Position numbers and translations under genes: made by a program. The notes beneath the pieces were generated by a model. It did no database searches and had not been told where the DNA came from. It saw only the letters and a list, made by a program, of their open reading frames with translations. This document shows, one piece after another, positions 30,527-38,962 of a stretch of 41,302 nt of DNA. The DNA comes from an uncultured Acetatifactor sp. (lineage in GTDB: Bacteria > Bacillota > Clostridia > Lachnospirales > Lachnospiraceae). How positions within the stretch are numbered: position 1 is the first letter of the stretch; every line of letters starts with the position of its first letter. Location of the stretch: positions 1-41,302 of the forward strand of contig CANPYG010000013.1 in the NCBI GenBank assembly GCA_947588205.1. Direction: 5' to 3'.

Positions 30527-33253
30527 ATGCAATGCATGAAATGCGGAAAGATGTTGGACAACGACGTGCTCTTCTGCCCGTTCTGCGGGGAGAAGGTTTC
30601 TGCCGGAACACAGCAGCAGAACGACACGCCTCTTTACCAGGCTGAAGTGAAGGGACTGTTAAAATCCGGAAAACTGATCGTATATCGTGACAGAACGGAA
30701 TTTATCATGAGCAAGGTGCAGAAAATGGTCTTACCGTACGCTTCTCTCGTAGCGCTCAAAAAAGGGCTTGACCGAATCAATTTCATCATGGATGACGGGC
30801 GGACGGAATCCTGTGCGGTAAATACCAAGAATATTCACGAGGCTTTCTATATCATCGACCAGGCAAGCAGGCCCTATATCGCGGAGCGGAACAGCAGGCT
30901 TCAGTCTGAGGGTATCCGGTATTCCTTCCCCAGCAGCCGGTCGGGCATAAGCGGGATGCTGAACAACGGACTTCTTAACGTCCTGGACGACAGAAGCGAA
31001 TACCTCACTCCTTCCGGCAAAAACGAAGTGATCTCCTACCAGGACGTAAAGGCGGTGCGTATCTCCCCCATGGGCGCGCTGGAGTTCTCCCAGTATGACG
31101 GAACCAAAAGGGCTTTTACGGTGGACAAGGAGCTGCGCGACGAGGTGGCTGCTTTTTATCAGACCGCGCTCGCCCCTTTTATTGAAGAGCGGAAGACCCG
31201 GCTTTTATCCCAGGGCATCTACTTTTCTTTTCTGAATAATCAAGGCTTTAACAAGGGGGTCCTCAATATTTTTGAAGACCGCCTGGAATATAAGGCAGAA
31301 TCCGGGCAGGAGGAAATCATTTCATTTCAGGATATCCGCCTTGTCCGCGTGTCCGGCCCTTCCCTGGAGGCTGCGCTGACCAACGGTACGTCCAAAACCT
31401 TCCAAATTGACAGGGATTCCCAAAATGAAGTCCTCTCTTTTCTGAATGCTGCCATCGCGCCATATATCGAGAAGCGGACAAAGGGCTTTGATACAAGCTT
31501 CGGATTAAATGAAAGGCTGGAGCTCAATGAATCGCGCGGGGTGTTTCATGTGATCAGGCAGGGCGGCAAGGAGATCTCAGGGGAATACAATCTTCAGGAT
31601 ATTATTAAGGCAGAGGCAATCGAGACAAAGGCCTCGCAAAACATCGTCAGTTCCCTGCTCGCCGCAAGGGGCGGCGATACGACTTCCAAATCGGCGGAGG
31701 AGCGTATCATGGATATCGGCATCCTGTTGACTGTCCGCACGGATCAGGGAACAGGGAATGTGCCTGTCTGCTTCAGCAGCTTTTCTTTCGGCGTCAGCAG
31801 GACAAGTCCTGATTATGAACGTTGCAGAGAAGAACAGTCCAAATTTTTCTCTTACATGGAGACCAGGCATCCGGACTGCGAATTGATGCTTCCCCCTCCT
31901 GCAGGGGAGAATAAGAATCCCGGCGCAGGACCCGAAGCCTCTGAAGCAGCAGCCCCGGAGAATTCTGAAAACCTATCCGCTTCGTCCATGTCCGCCAAGG
32001 GCAGCCCGAATCTGTCGGCAGGCATCAAGAAACAGGAAAGCGGCGCTGCCAATATCGGAGCCGTGGAAAAAGGACAGTTTGGTACGCTGGTCGACGGAAT
32101 ATCGGACTATGTGGAGAAGTGCGGCACCCCCATGACCATTGCAATACAGGGGGACTGGGAAACAGGCAGCGGCAGCTTTCTCAGAATCATTTATAATAAC
32201 CTGGAGGAGAGCTACCACGGGAATATCTTCTGGCTCTATACCTGGCAGTTTTCTCAGTTTGACCTAGGGGATCAGCTTCCCATGCTTCTTGCGGACAAGC
32301 TCATCGAGCTGCTGGGGGGCGCGGTCAACGAGGCGGCCAGGACCAAGGCAAAAATGCTGGCACAGGGAGTCATCGGCATCGCTTCAGGATTGATCTCACA
32401 GGGTACCTCGGACGGCCAGAAGCTTACAGATGCCCTCTTTAACAAGGATAACATCGCCAAAACCATGGAGCAGAAGGTCCGTTTTTTTACTGATATGGTA
32501 AGGCGCAAGGCAAGCGCAGGAAATGGGAAGGTCGTATTCTTCGTGGATGACCTGAACCGGCTTGCTCCTGTTAAGGTGGCAGCGCTGCTGGACGCCATGC
32601 GCAATTTCTTCGACTGTCCAGACTGTGTTTTCATGATCGCTGTAAACCGTGAGACAGTCATTCAGGGGAAAAGGGAACTGGATGGGGCGAAATACGATGA
32701 GGAAAAAGGGGCAACCTATTTTGAAAGAGTGTTCAAAATGGCTTTCCGGGTACCTAAGAACAGCCTCGACGTCCATAAATACGTTATGGACAATCTAAAC
32801 CGGGTAAATATCTGCACCGACGATGAGGAAGAAGCCAGACATTACGGTGAGCTTGCCAGTCTCTCTATAGGGAGCGACCCCAAAGCCTTAGAGCGGCTTT
32901 TCAACTCCTTCTTACTTTTAAAAAGTCTCGCCGGGGAAGAAGCATTTTCCAGCAGGAGCCGCAGACTGATACTGTTTGCCCTTCTGTGTATGCAGAACAG
33001 ATTCTCCGGGGTGTACCGCTGCCTGGTACAGATGAAACACCAGCTCACAACGGAAGTCCTCTCCAGCCTGGCGACCGGCTCCGTTATTGAAGAGCAGGCG
33101 GGACTCAGTGAGGCGGAAAGCCAGGGCTTCCGGGTCTTTATGGCGGAGCTTTTTTCCTCGATCAACACAGGGGAATCAGATGGTCTTACTGACCAGGACT
33201 GCATGGCATTCTCAGAAGCGCTTAACATCTCCGCCATCACTTCATCAAATTAA
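30527..33253 (+). CDS. zinc-ribbon, PH-like repeats and degenerate KAP-type P-loop NTPase fusion
   Basis: 908 residues, no membrane segments. A zinc ribbon has Cys3-x2-Cys6 and Cys17-x2-Cys20. Three related repeats of about 90 residues follow (38-122, 128-220, 229-315). They share the pattern G.L..G.L.V..DR.EY...SG..E.ISYQD...VR, then a DGT..F.VD segment and an AP[YF]IEER.TRL helix. This resembles a bacterial PH-like fold. A fourth, diverged unit spans 325-446, then a low-complexity linker (450-510) and a KAP-type NTPase (about 515-900). The Walker A region is GDWETGSGSF (542-551), where KAP proteins have GDWGSGKTS, so the P-loop Lys is Ser. Walker B FFVDDLNR (671-678) is intact. It is probably a scaffold or sensor, or has weakened ATPase activity. 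AGGAGG sits eight bases before ATG 30527. A DHH phosphoesterase follows 48 bp downstream. Confidence 0.8.
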   Translation: MQCMKCGKMLDNDVLFCPFCGEKVSAGTQQQNDTPLYQAEVKGLLKSGKLIVYRDRTEFIMSKVQKMVLPYASLVALKKGLDRINFIMDDGRTESCAVNTKNIHEAFYIIDQASRPYIAERNSRLQSEGIRYSFPSSRSGISGMLNNGLLNVLDDRSEYLTPSGKNEVISYQDVKAVRISPMGALEFSQYDGTKRAFTVDKELRDEVAAFYQTALAPFIEERKTRLLSQGIYFSFLNNQGFNKGVLNIFEDRLEYKAESGQEEIISFQDIRLVRVSGPSLEAALTNGTSKTFQIDRDSQNEVLSFLNAAIAPYIEKRTKGFDTSFGLNERLELNESRGVFHVIRQGGKEISGEYNLQDIIKAEAIETKASQNIVSSLLAARGGDTTSKSAEERIMDIGILLTVRTDQGTGNVPVCFSSFSFGVSRTSPDYERCREEQSKFFSYMETRHPDCELMLPPPAGENKNPGAGPEASEAAAPENSENLSASSMSAKGSPNLSAGIKKQESGAANIGAVEKGQFGTLVDGISDYVEKCGTPMTIAIQGDWETGSGSFLRIIYNNLEESYHGNIFWLYTWQFSQFDLGDQLPMLLADKLIELLGGAVNEAARTKAKMLAQGVIGIASGLISQGTSDGQKLTDALFNKDNIAKTMEQKVRFFTDMVRRKASAGNGKVVFFVDDLNRLAPVKVAALLDAMRNFFDCPDCVFMIAVNRETVIQGKRELDGAKYDEEKGATYFERVFKMAFRVPKNSLDVHKYVMDNLNRVNICTDDEEEARHYGELASLSIGSDPKALERLFNSFLLLKSLAGEEAFSSRSRRLILFALLCMQNRFSGVYRCLVQMKHQLTTEVLSSLATGSVIEEQAGLSEAESQGFRVFMAELFSSINTGESDGLTDQDCMAFSEALNISAITSSN

Positions 33254-33301
33254 ATTGGGATTCTTTCAAAATGAAATTAGAGAAAGGAAGGTTTCTAAAT
33301 C

Positions 33302-34279
33302 ATGGAAAACTTTATGAAACTAATTGAGCTGTGTCGGTCAAAAAAAGTATATATCCAGACACATAATTTCCCAGACCCGGATGCCATTGCCTCTGCTTTC
33401 GGCTTACAGGCACTGTTGGCGCATTACGGCGTTTCTTCCACCCTGTGCTATCACGGAAAAATTGATAAGATCAACTCGCGGAAAATGACAGACCTGCTGC
33501 ACATAGATATTTATCCTTATGCCGCAATCGAAAAGGATATGCGCCCGGAAGATTATATCATCTGCGTAGATTCCCAGAAAAATGGCGGGAACATCCTGAA
33601 CCTGACCGGAAATGAAGTTGCCTGCATCGATCATCACCCTACATTTAAACAGGAGACTTATCTGTATTCAGATGTCAGAATAGTAGGCAGCTGCGCCACG
33701 CTGATCGCAGAATATTATCAGAAGCTGGACGTTCCGATGACAAAGGATGTCGCCACGGCTCTGCTGTATGGCCTGAAGATTGACACGGCGCATTTTACCC
33801 GGGGAGTCACAATACCGGATATTTTAATGTTCCAGTACCTGTTCCCCAGGGCAGATATGAACAAACTGGCAATTCTTGAAAGAAATACCATGGAATTCAA
33901 CGACCTGAAAGCCTATGGATCGGCAATTGAGAATATTGAGGTATATGGCAGGGTAGGAATCGCTTCCATACCTTTTGAATGTCCTGATGCGCTGATCGCG
34001 CTGGTAGCGGATTTTATCCTCAGTCTGGAAGAAGTGGAAATTGCTGTCATCTATTCCTACCGCCAAAAAGAGATCAAATTCTCCGTGCGCTCAGAGAACC
34101 CTTCGGTCCACGCAGGAGAGCTGATCAATCAGGCCCTCCTGGGGATTGGAAACGGAGGCGGGCACGCGGCAATGGCGGGCGGAAGCATCAGTACGGAAAA
34201 CATAAGCCAGCTTGGACCCTATCCCGACACAGCCATCAGGGAGCTTTTCCTCCATGCGTTAGAAAAGAACTCCAACTGA
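33302..34279 (+). CDS. DHH/DHHA1 phosphoesterase (NrnA-like)
   Basis: 325 residues. Metal ligands are visible: His21, Asp25 and Asp27 in THNFPDPDAIAS, Asp90 in IICVDSQ, and the DHH at 110-112 in CIDHHPT. The C-terminal DHHA1 domain ends with GNGGGHAAMAGG. Relatives are oligoribonucleases/pAp phosphatases (NrnA) or c-di-AMP/pApA hydrolases. Typical NrnA has DGDxxGS at the first motif; here it is DPDAIAS, so the exact substrate is open. GAAAGGAAGG lies upstream of ATG. It is 48 bp after the KAP-like gene with no terminator between, so the two likely share a transcript. Confidence 0.9.
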   Translation: MENFMKLIELCRSKKVYIQTHNFPDPDAIASAFGLQALLAHYGVSSTLCYHGKIDKINSRKMTDLLHIDIYPYAAIEKDMRPEDYIICVDSQKNGGNILNLTGNEVACIDHHPTFKQETYLYSDVRIVGSCATLIAEYYQKLDVPMTKDVATALLYGLKIDTAHFTRGVTIPDILMFQYLFPRADMNKLAILERNTMEFNDLKAYGSAIENIEVYGRVGIASIPFECPDALIALVADFILSLEEVEIAVIYSYRQKEIKFSVRSENPSVHAGELINQALLGIGNGGGHAAMAGGSISTENISQLGPYPDTAIRELFLHALEKNSN

Positions 34280-34294
34280 TCCGCCCGCATTTGG

Positions 34295-35509
34295 TCAGGG
34301 CGTATCTTTCCTGGTGCCGTCAGCCTTACCGCCCTTCTTCTCGGGCACCTCTTCCTTCAAAACATATGCCGCGGTCTCCACAGGCTTTTCCTGTTTGCGC
34401 AGGGAATTCTCCGCCAGGCGCTTCACAATATAGTACAGCGTTGCAAAAAGAGGGACTCCAATGATCATCCCCAGGAAACCCATCAGCTTTCCGAATAAAA
34501 GCATCGCCACCGTCACATAAAGCGCCGACAAGCCTGTGGAATTGCCCAGGATACGGGGTCCTATGATATTTCCATCGATCTGCTGCAGGATAATAATAAA
34601 GATCAGAAATACCAGGCACTTCCCGGGGGATACCAGAAGAAGGAGAAACGCGCTGGGGATAGCCCCGATAAAAGGACCAAACATGGGGATAATGTTCGTC
34701 ACGCCCACGATCACACTGATCAAAAGCGCATAGGGCATCTGCACCACCGTCAGGAAAACAAAGCAGATCACGCCCACGATCAGGGAATCCAAAAGCTTTC
34801 CCGATATAAAACCGCCGAATATCTGATTGACCTGCGCCAGGGTTTCCATGACCACCGTATTGACACGCTCATTCTTGCTGACGGAAAAGAACAGCTTCCG
34901 GCACTGGGCCAGGTAGCGTTCCCTGTCCAGGATCAGATAGATGGCGACGATGACCGCAACCACCAGATTAATGATCATGGAACCGATGGACAGCACGCTG
35001 TTGGATAAGGTTGAAATTGTGGACAGAAGATGATTTTTGATCCAGTCCATCAGGAAATTCTCCACAGATTCAACCATCTCCAGCATGACGGCAGCCGCTT
35101 CACTGTCCGCCTTCAGATAGCTGTCAAGCCTTTCCAGCTGCGCCTTCACCATGTCGGGCAGCCCCATCACAAGACCGATCGCGCTTTCCGTCAGCTGCGG
35201 GAGCACCATCGCGCAGAACAGGGCGATCACGGCAAACGCCAGAAGAACCGTCAGAAATGTGGACAACGGCCTGGAGAAACGGCTTATCTTTCCATGCCCG
35301 AGATGCCTTTCAAAAAACTTTGCGATGGGGCAAAGCAAATAAGCCAAAACCGCGCCGACAATTACCGGCTGCAGCGCCGAAAGAATAATGTTAAAACCGG
35401 TCAGTATGCCCTCATAACGGGAAATCAGGAAATAAACCACTACCGCCGCGGACAAACCAAGCGCTATCGTAATACCAAGTTTAAAATAATGGGAATTCTT
35501 ATCATCCAT
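34295..35509 (-). CDS. AI-2E family transporter (PerM/YdbI-like)
   Basis: 404 residues with about eight membrane segments and the central extracellular/amphipathic part of the AI-2E family. NIIPMFGPFIGAIPSAFLLL and QQIDGNIIGPRILG are the conserved motifs. Members were linked to autoinducer-2 export, Na+/H+ exchange or general solute export, and substrate prediction from sequence is not reliable. I chose ATG 35509 with AGGGGG upstream; a TTG eight codons earlier is possible. The gene lies 29 bp after the alpha-mannosidase stop on the same strand. The C-terminus is a charged, Lys/Glu-rich tail. Confidence 0.9.
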   Translation of the reverse strand: MDDKNSHYFKLGITIALGLSAAVVVYFLISRYEGILTGFNIILSALQPVIVGAVLAYLLCPIAKFFERHLGHGKISRFSRPLSTFLTVLLAFAVIALFCAMVLPQLTESAIGLVMGLPDMVKAQLERLDSYLKADSEAAAVMLEMVESVENFLMDWIKNHLLSTISTLSNSVLSIGSMIINLVVAVIVAIYLILDRERYLAQCRKLFFSVSKNERVNTVVMETLAQVNQIFGGFISGKLLDSLIVGVICFVFLTVVQMPYALLISVIVGVTNIIPMFGPFIGAIPSAFLLLLVSPGKCLVFLIFIIILQQIDGNIIGPRILGNSTGLSALYVTVAMLLFGKLMGFLGMIIGVPLFATLYYIVKRLAENSLRKQEKPVETAAYVLKEEVPEKKGGKADGTRKDTP

Positions 35510-35538
35510 AGCCCAAAGCCCCCTCTCAATCAAATCAC

Positions 35539-38500
35539 TTAACAGTATTCCACCACTAACGTCTTAATCTCAAAGGCACGGAAGGAAAGCGTGATCTGCT
35601 GAACCGCTCCATATTCCTTCTCCACCTCTTCCAGCATATTGGTCTGGAATAGATTCTTTACGGGGAACGGGAAGCTCACGTTCGCAACATCCGCCGCGCC
35701 CTCCGCCTCATAAAGCCTCAGCACAAACCCTCTGCCGTTTTCTTCCATGGGCTTAACGGTCTCAATGATCACATGGTCGCAGTCGAGCCCCACCAGACTC
35801 CGCATGGGAAGACTTCCCTCCACCAGAAGGGGCTTCACATTGAGCTCGTATGCAGGACGGATGACAGACTCTGCGGAAAGGCTTCCCATATGGGGAAGGA
35901 AAGCATAGGTACAGTCATGAATCCCTTTATCTCCCCTATAATCCGGCATACAGCCGCCCTTATGCAAGGACAGGCGCATCTGGGAATCTTTCACACTGAT
36001 ACCATACTTACAGTCATTCAGGACGGCAGCTCCATAACGGGTCTCCGACAAATCCGTGTATTTATGGTTGGAAACCTCAAATTTTGCCTTTTCAATCTCC
36101 GTGTTGCGGTTGACAGGACGCCGGATATACCCGAACTGTATCTCCTGGCTGGCGCTGTCCGCATGAATCGTGGTATCGAAGGCGGTCTTTAAGAAACGGT
36201 GCTCATCCTGCCAGTTGATCCTGGTCTCAAACACAATTTCCGCGCTGTCCGCATAAAAAATCATGTCCTGCACGAGGGTAGATTTCGGGCTCAGGCGGTA
36301 AGTGGAACGGATCCTGTATTCAGCCTCTCCGTCCGCAACCACCTTCCTCTCCAAGAGCTCTGCGCTGTCTTGGAACTTGCTCTCACAATCCGCATCCAGG
36401 TCCCAGTTATCCCAGCCGAGAGAGACCTCCTCCGCCATGAGAAAGGTATTCAAAGCATAGCCTTCTCCGCAAAGCTCGCGCCCGTTTCTCTTATCAACCA
36501 CGGATTCCAGATATCCCTTTTCCTGGAACTGCACCCTAAGAAGAGGCGTTTCCAGAACCATTCCCTCCGCGCGGAAAGCCGAAGCCTGTCCGGGAACCTT
36601 CTTGCACAGGGAAAGCACCGTGCTTCCAAACGCCGGAATCGTCACGCCTAAGACCACAAGCTTCTGGTTTCCATCCATATCCCCAACAACCTGCTGACGA
36701 TAAGCTCCGTCCACATAATAGCCTTCAAAGGGCAGATAAACCGCATCTGTTCTCGGGAAGGAGAGGGTATTTACCAGGGTGACGCTCCTTAGCCCTGACA
36801 CGGATTCTGCCTGTCCTTGTTCTATATTCGCGCCCTGCGCTCCGGTTTGGGCGGTCTCATCCACCGCCCGGCCAAGGAGCCTGGCGCTTTTTGTCTGCGC
36901 TTCCTCAATGATGTGGGAAACGGCCTGCAGCGCCTCGTCATGTGCCCGGGGAATACAGGTGCCCGGCAGGATATCGTGGAACTGATTTATCAGCATCTCG
37001 CCCATCAGCGGTTCAATCTCCGTGCTGTCCGCCTCTATGCCGCGCTCCACGGCGTCCCATACCGTCAGATACTCCAGATTGTGGAGGGCGAATTCCGCCT
37101 TACGGTTATTTCTCTTGATCCTATGCTGATTGGTCAGGGTACCACGGTGAAGCTCCAGATAAAGCTCGCCGTTATAGGTGGACGGCTCCACCAGCTCTTT
37201 TTCCAGCTCGTGCATGAACCGGCTTACCGTAGTATGGCTTGTCCTGGGCATTCCTTCCAGATCCTCCAAACGTCTCGCCATCTCGATCATGCCGAATTCC
37301 GGTCCGCCGCCCCCGTCGCCAAATCCATAAGAAATCAGGCGCATATTGGAAACGGCCCTTTCCTTGATGGTATTCTCCCCCGCTTCCAGGAGGTTGCTTG
37401 AAAGGGTAAGGGGATCCGGCCACACATGGGTGCGGTTAAAATGAACCAGCACCTTCGAGCCGTCAATGCCCTTCCAATAGAAGGTATCATAAGGGAATAC
37501 ATTGGTGTCGTTCCAGGCGATCTTTGTGGTCAAAAAATACGGGATCCGGCAGCCCTGCATGATCTGGGGCAGGGACGCGCTGTATCCAAAGGTATCGGGA
37601 AGCCAGAAAGCGTCTGAGGTATAATTGAAATATTTCCTGGTAAATTTCTGGCCCCACACAAACTGCCGCACCATATACTCCCCGGAAGGGATATTGCAGT
37701 CGCACTCGATCCAAACGCCCCCATTCGGCTCATAGCGGCCTTCCGCAATGCGCTTTTTCATGTCCTCAAACAGATCCGGATACATACGCCTGATGATATC
37801 CCCGTGATAAGCGGAGCTCTGCACAAAGGTATATTCCGGGTACTGATCCATGAGATTCATCTGGTTCGCATAGGTTCTGGCACACTTTTTCTCCGTCTCC
37901 CCGCGGTGCCACAGCCATGCGGTATCCATATGGGAATGTCCGATCAATCCGGCATAGGGCGCTGAGGCGGAATTCTTCGCCTGTAATACCTTTTTCAGGA
38001 TGGCATCCGCCCGGCGGATCTGTTCCCTGAAGATCTCCGGTTCTTCGTTGTCAATGTCATAGGAAATCAAATCATGGACCTGCAGCAGGGCGCGCACAAA
38101 GTCCGCGCGACGGAAGCTTTTTTTCTCCAGGGCCTTTACCATCTGGTTGGCAGTCTTTAAATCAAAATAAAACTCTGCCATCTCCTCATCCTTCAGACAG
38201 ATATCCGTGGGATGGTACTGGATGCGGTAGAATCTCTGGGCTTCAATCTTAAAAGGCTGGGTTCCCTTGATATAGTGATTGGCATAATACTCTATGGCGA
38301 TCTCAATGGTCTCGCCTGCGCGGACATCCTGCTTTAACATATCGCAGTAATGGTTGCCGTGGCTATGTACGATCATTTTGGAGGCAAAATTGCCGTAGGG
38401 CCTGCCGTTTACCCAGAGCATTCCCTCATATCCCCTGGAATGGGGATAGACAAATAAGATCCTGCCTTCCAGCTCCGCCGGCACGGTAAAGCTTCCCTTG

Positions 38501-38721
38501 AACCAGCAGTAAATACCCTCTCCTTCAAATACCTTCCCATCTTCACAGGGTTCAAAGCAGGAATCCTCCGGTATTTCATGATAACGGCCATCCGTCTGGT
38601 ATGCTTTCATGGGGATGGAAGCGACCGGGTAAAATAATCTGGGCTCCAGCATATCTTCCAGACGCTTCAACTTCTCAAACATTCTCTCCAACTGTTTTTC
38701 TGTATACATTTTTCCTCGCAT
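35539..38721 (-). CDS. alpha-mannosidase (GH38)
   Basis: 1060 residues. An N-terminal beta-rich domain (about 1-240) precedes the GH38 catalytic domain. Zinc ligands His264 and Asp266 lie in GHSHMDTAWLW and the nucleophile Asp376 in WLPDTFGYSASLPQ. ELYLELHRGTLTNQHRIKR and NQFHDILPGTCI follow, then the large beta-sandwich C-terminal domains. It removes alpha-linked mannose from imported glycans; there is no signal peptide. Either Met1 (38721, GGAAGG upstream) or Met5 (AGGA upstream) could be the start. It has its own promoter, divergent from the CmpB-type gene, and is followed by the AI-2E-type transporter. Confidence 0.95.
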   Translation of the reverse strand: MRGKMYTEKQLERMFEKLKRLEDMLEPRLFYPVASIPMKAYQTDGRYHEIPEDSCFEPCEDGKVFEGEGIYCWFKGSFTVPAELEGRILFVYPHSRGYEGMLWVNGRPYGNFASKMIVHSHGNHYCDMLKQDVRAGETIEIAIEYYANHYIKGTQPFKIEAQRFYRIQYHPTDICLKDEEMAEFYFDLKTANQMVKALEKKSFRRADFVRALLQVHDLISYDIDNEEPEIFREQIRRADAILKKVLQAKNSASAPYAGLIGHSHMDTAWLWHRGETEKKCARTYANQMNLMDQYPEYTFVQSSAYHGDIIRRMYPDLFEDMKKRIAEGRYEPNGGVWIECDCNIPSGEYMVRQFVWGQKFTRKYFNYTSDAFWLPDTFGYSASLPQIMQGCRIPYFLTTKIAWNDTNVFPYDTFYWKGIDGSKVLVHFNRTHVWPDPLTLSSNLLEAGENTIKERAVSNMRLISYGFGDGGGGPEFGMIEMARRLEDLEGMPRTSHTTVSRFMHELEKELVEPSTYNGELYLELHRGTLTNQHRIKRNNRKAEFALHNLEYLTVWDAVERGIEADSTEIEPLMGEMLINQFHDILPGTCIPRAHDEALQAVSHIIEEAQTKSARLLGRAVDETAQTGAQGANIEQGQAESVSGLRSVTLVNTLSFPRTDAVYLPFEGYYVDGAYRQQVVGDMDGNQKLVVLGVTIPAFGSTVLSLCKKVPGQASAFRAEGMVLETPLLRVQFQEKGYLESVVDKRNGRELCGEGYALNTFLMAEEVSLGWDNWDLDADCESKFQDSAELLERKVVADGEAEYRIRSTYRLSPKSTLVQDMIFYADSAEIVFETRINWQDEHRFLKTAFDTTIHADSASQEIQFGYIRRPVNRNTEIEKAKFEVSNHKYTDLSETRYGAAVLNDCKYGISVKDSQMRLSLHKGGCMPDYRGDKGIHDCTYAFLPHMGSLSAESVIRPAYELNVKPLLVEGSLPMRSLVGLDCDHVIIETVKPMEENGRGFVLRLYEAEGAADVANVSFPFPVKNLFQTNMLEEVEKEYGAVQQITLSFRAFEIKTLVVEYC

Positions 38722-38756
38722 TCCGCCTTCCGGCTGTTGTAAACTTTGCTTCTTTC

Positions 38757-38785
38757 ATTGTATGATACCTTCTGGGAAAAAGCAA
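38757..38785 (-). promoter_or_regulatory. promoter of the alpha-mannosidase gene
   Basis: TTGCTT (38785-38780), a 17-bp spacer, TACAAT (38762-38757) on the minus strand. Confidence 0.7.
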
Positions 38786-38823
38786 GAAAATAAATCATAA
38801 CATTGCAAAAAGGAGCCGGGGGG

Positions 38824-38852
38824 TTGACAGAAATGCGATAAAAGAATACAAT
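38824..38852 (+). promoter_or_regulatory. promoter of the CmpB-type gene
   Basis: TTGACA (38824-38829), a 17-bp spacer, TACAAT (38847-38852). The start codon is about 110 bases downstream. Confidence 0.75.
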
Positions 38853-38930
38853 GACTGAGTATTCTTTTTCAGGTATGGTTTTTTCCATAAGATAATAAGA
38901 TATGATAAGGATTTTTCAAAATATAAGAAA

Positions 38931-38962
38931 GGAGGAGCTGCCTGCCAGGCAGTTATATCCAA
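38931..38962 (+). promoter_or_regulatory. unusual ribosome-site arrangement with a hairpin
   Basis: AAGGAGGAG lies about 25 bases before ATG 38963, too far for normal use. Between them CTGCCT-GCC-AGGCAG (38939-38953) forms a perfect hairpin that could bring the site to about 10 bases from ATG. No in-frame ATG, GTG or TTG lies closer to the site. Confidence 0.5.
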
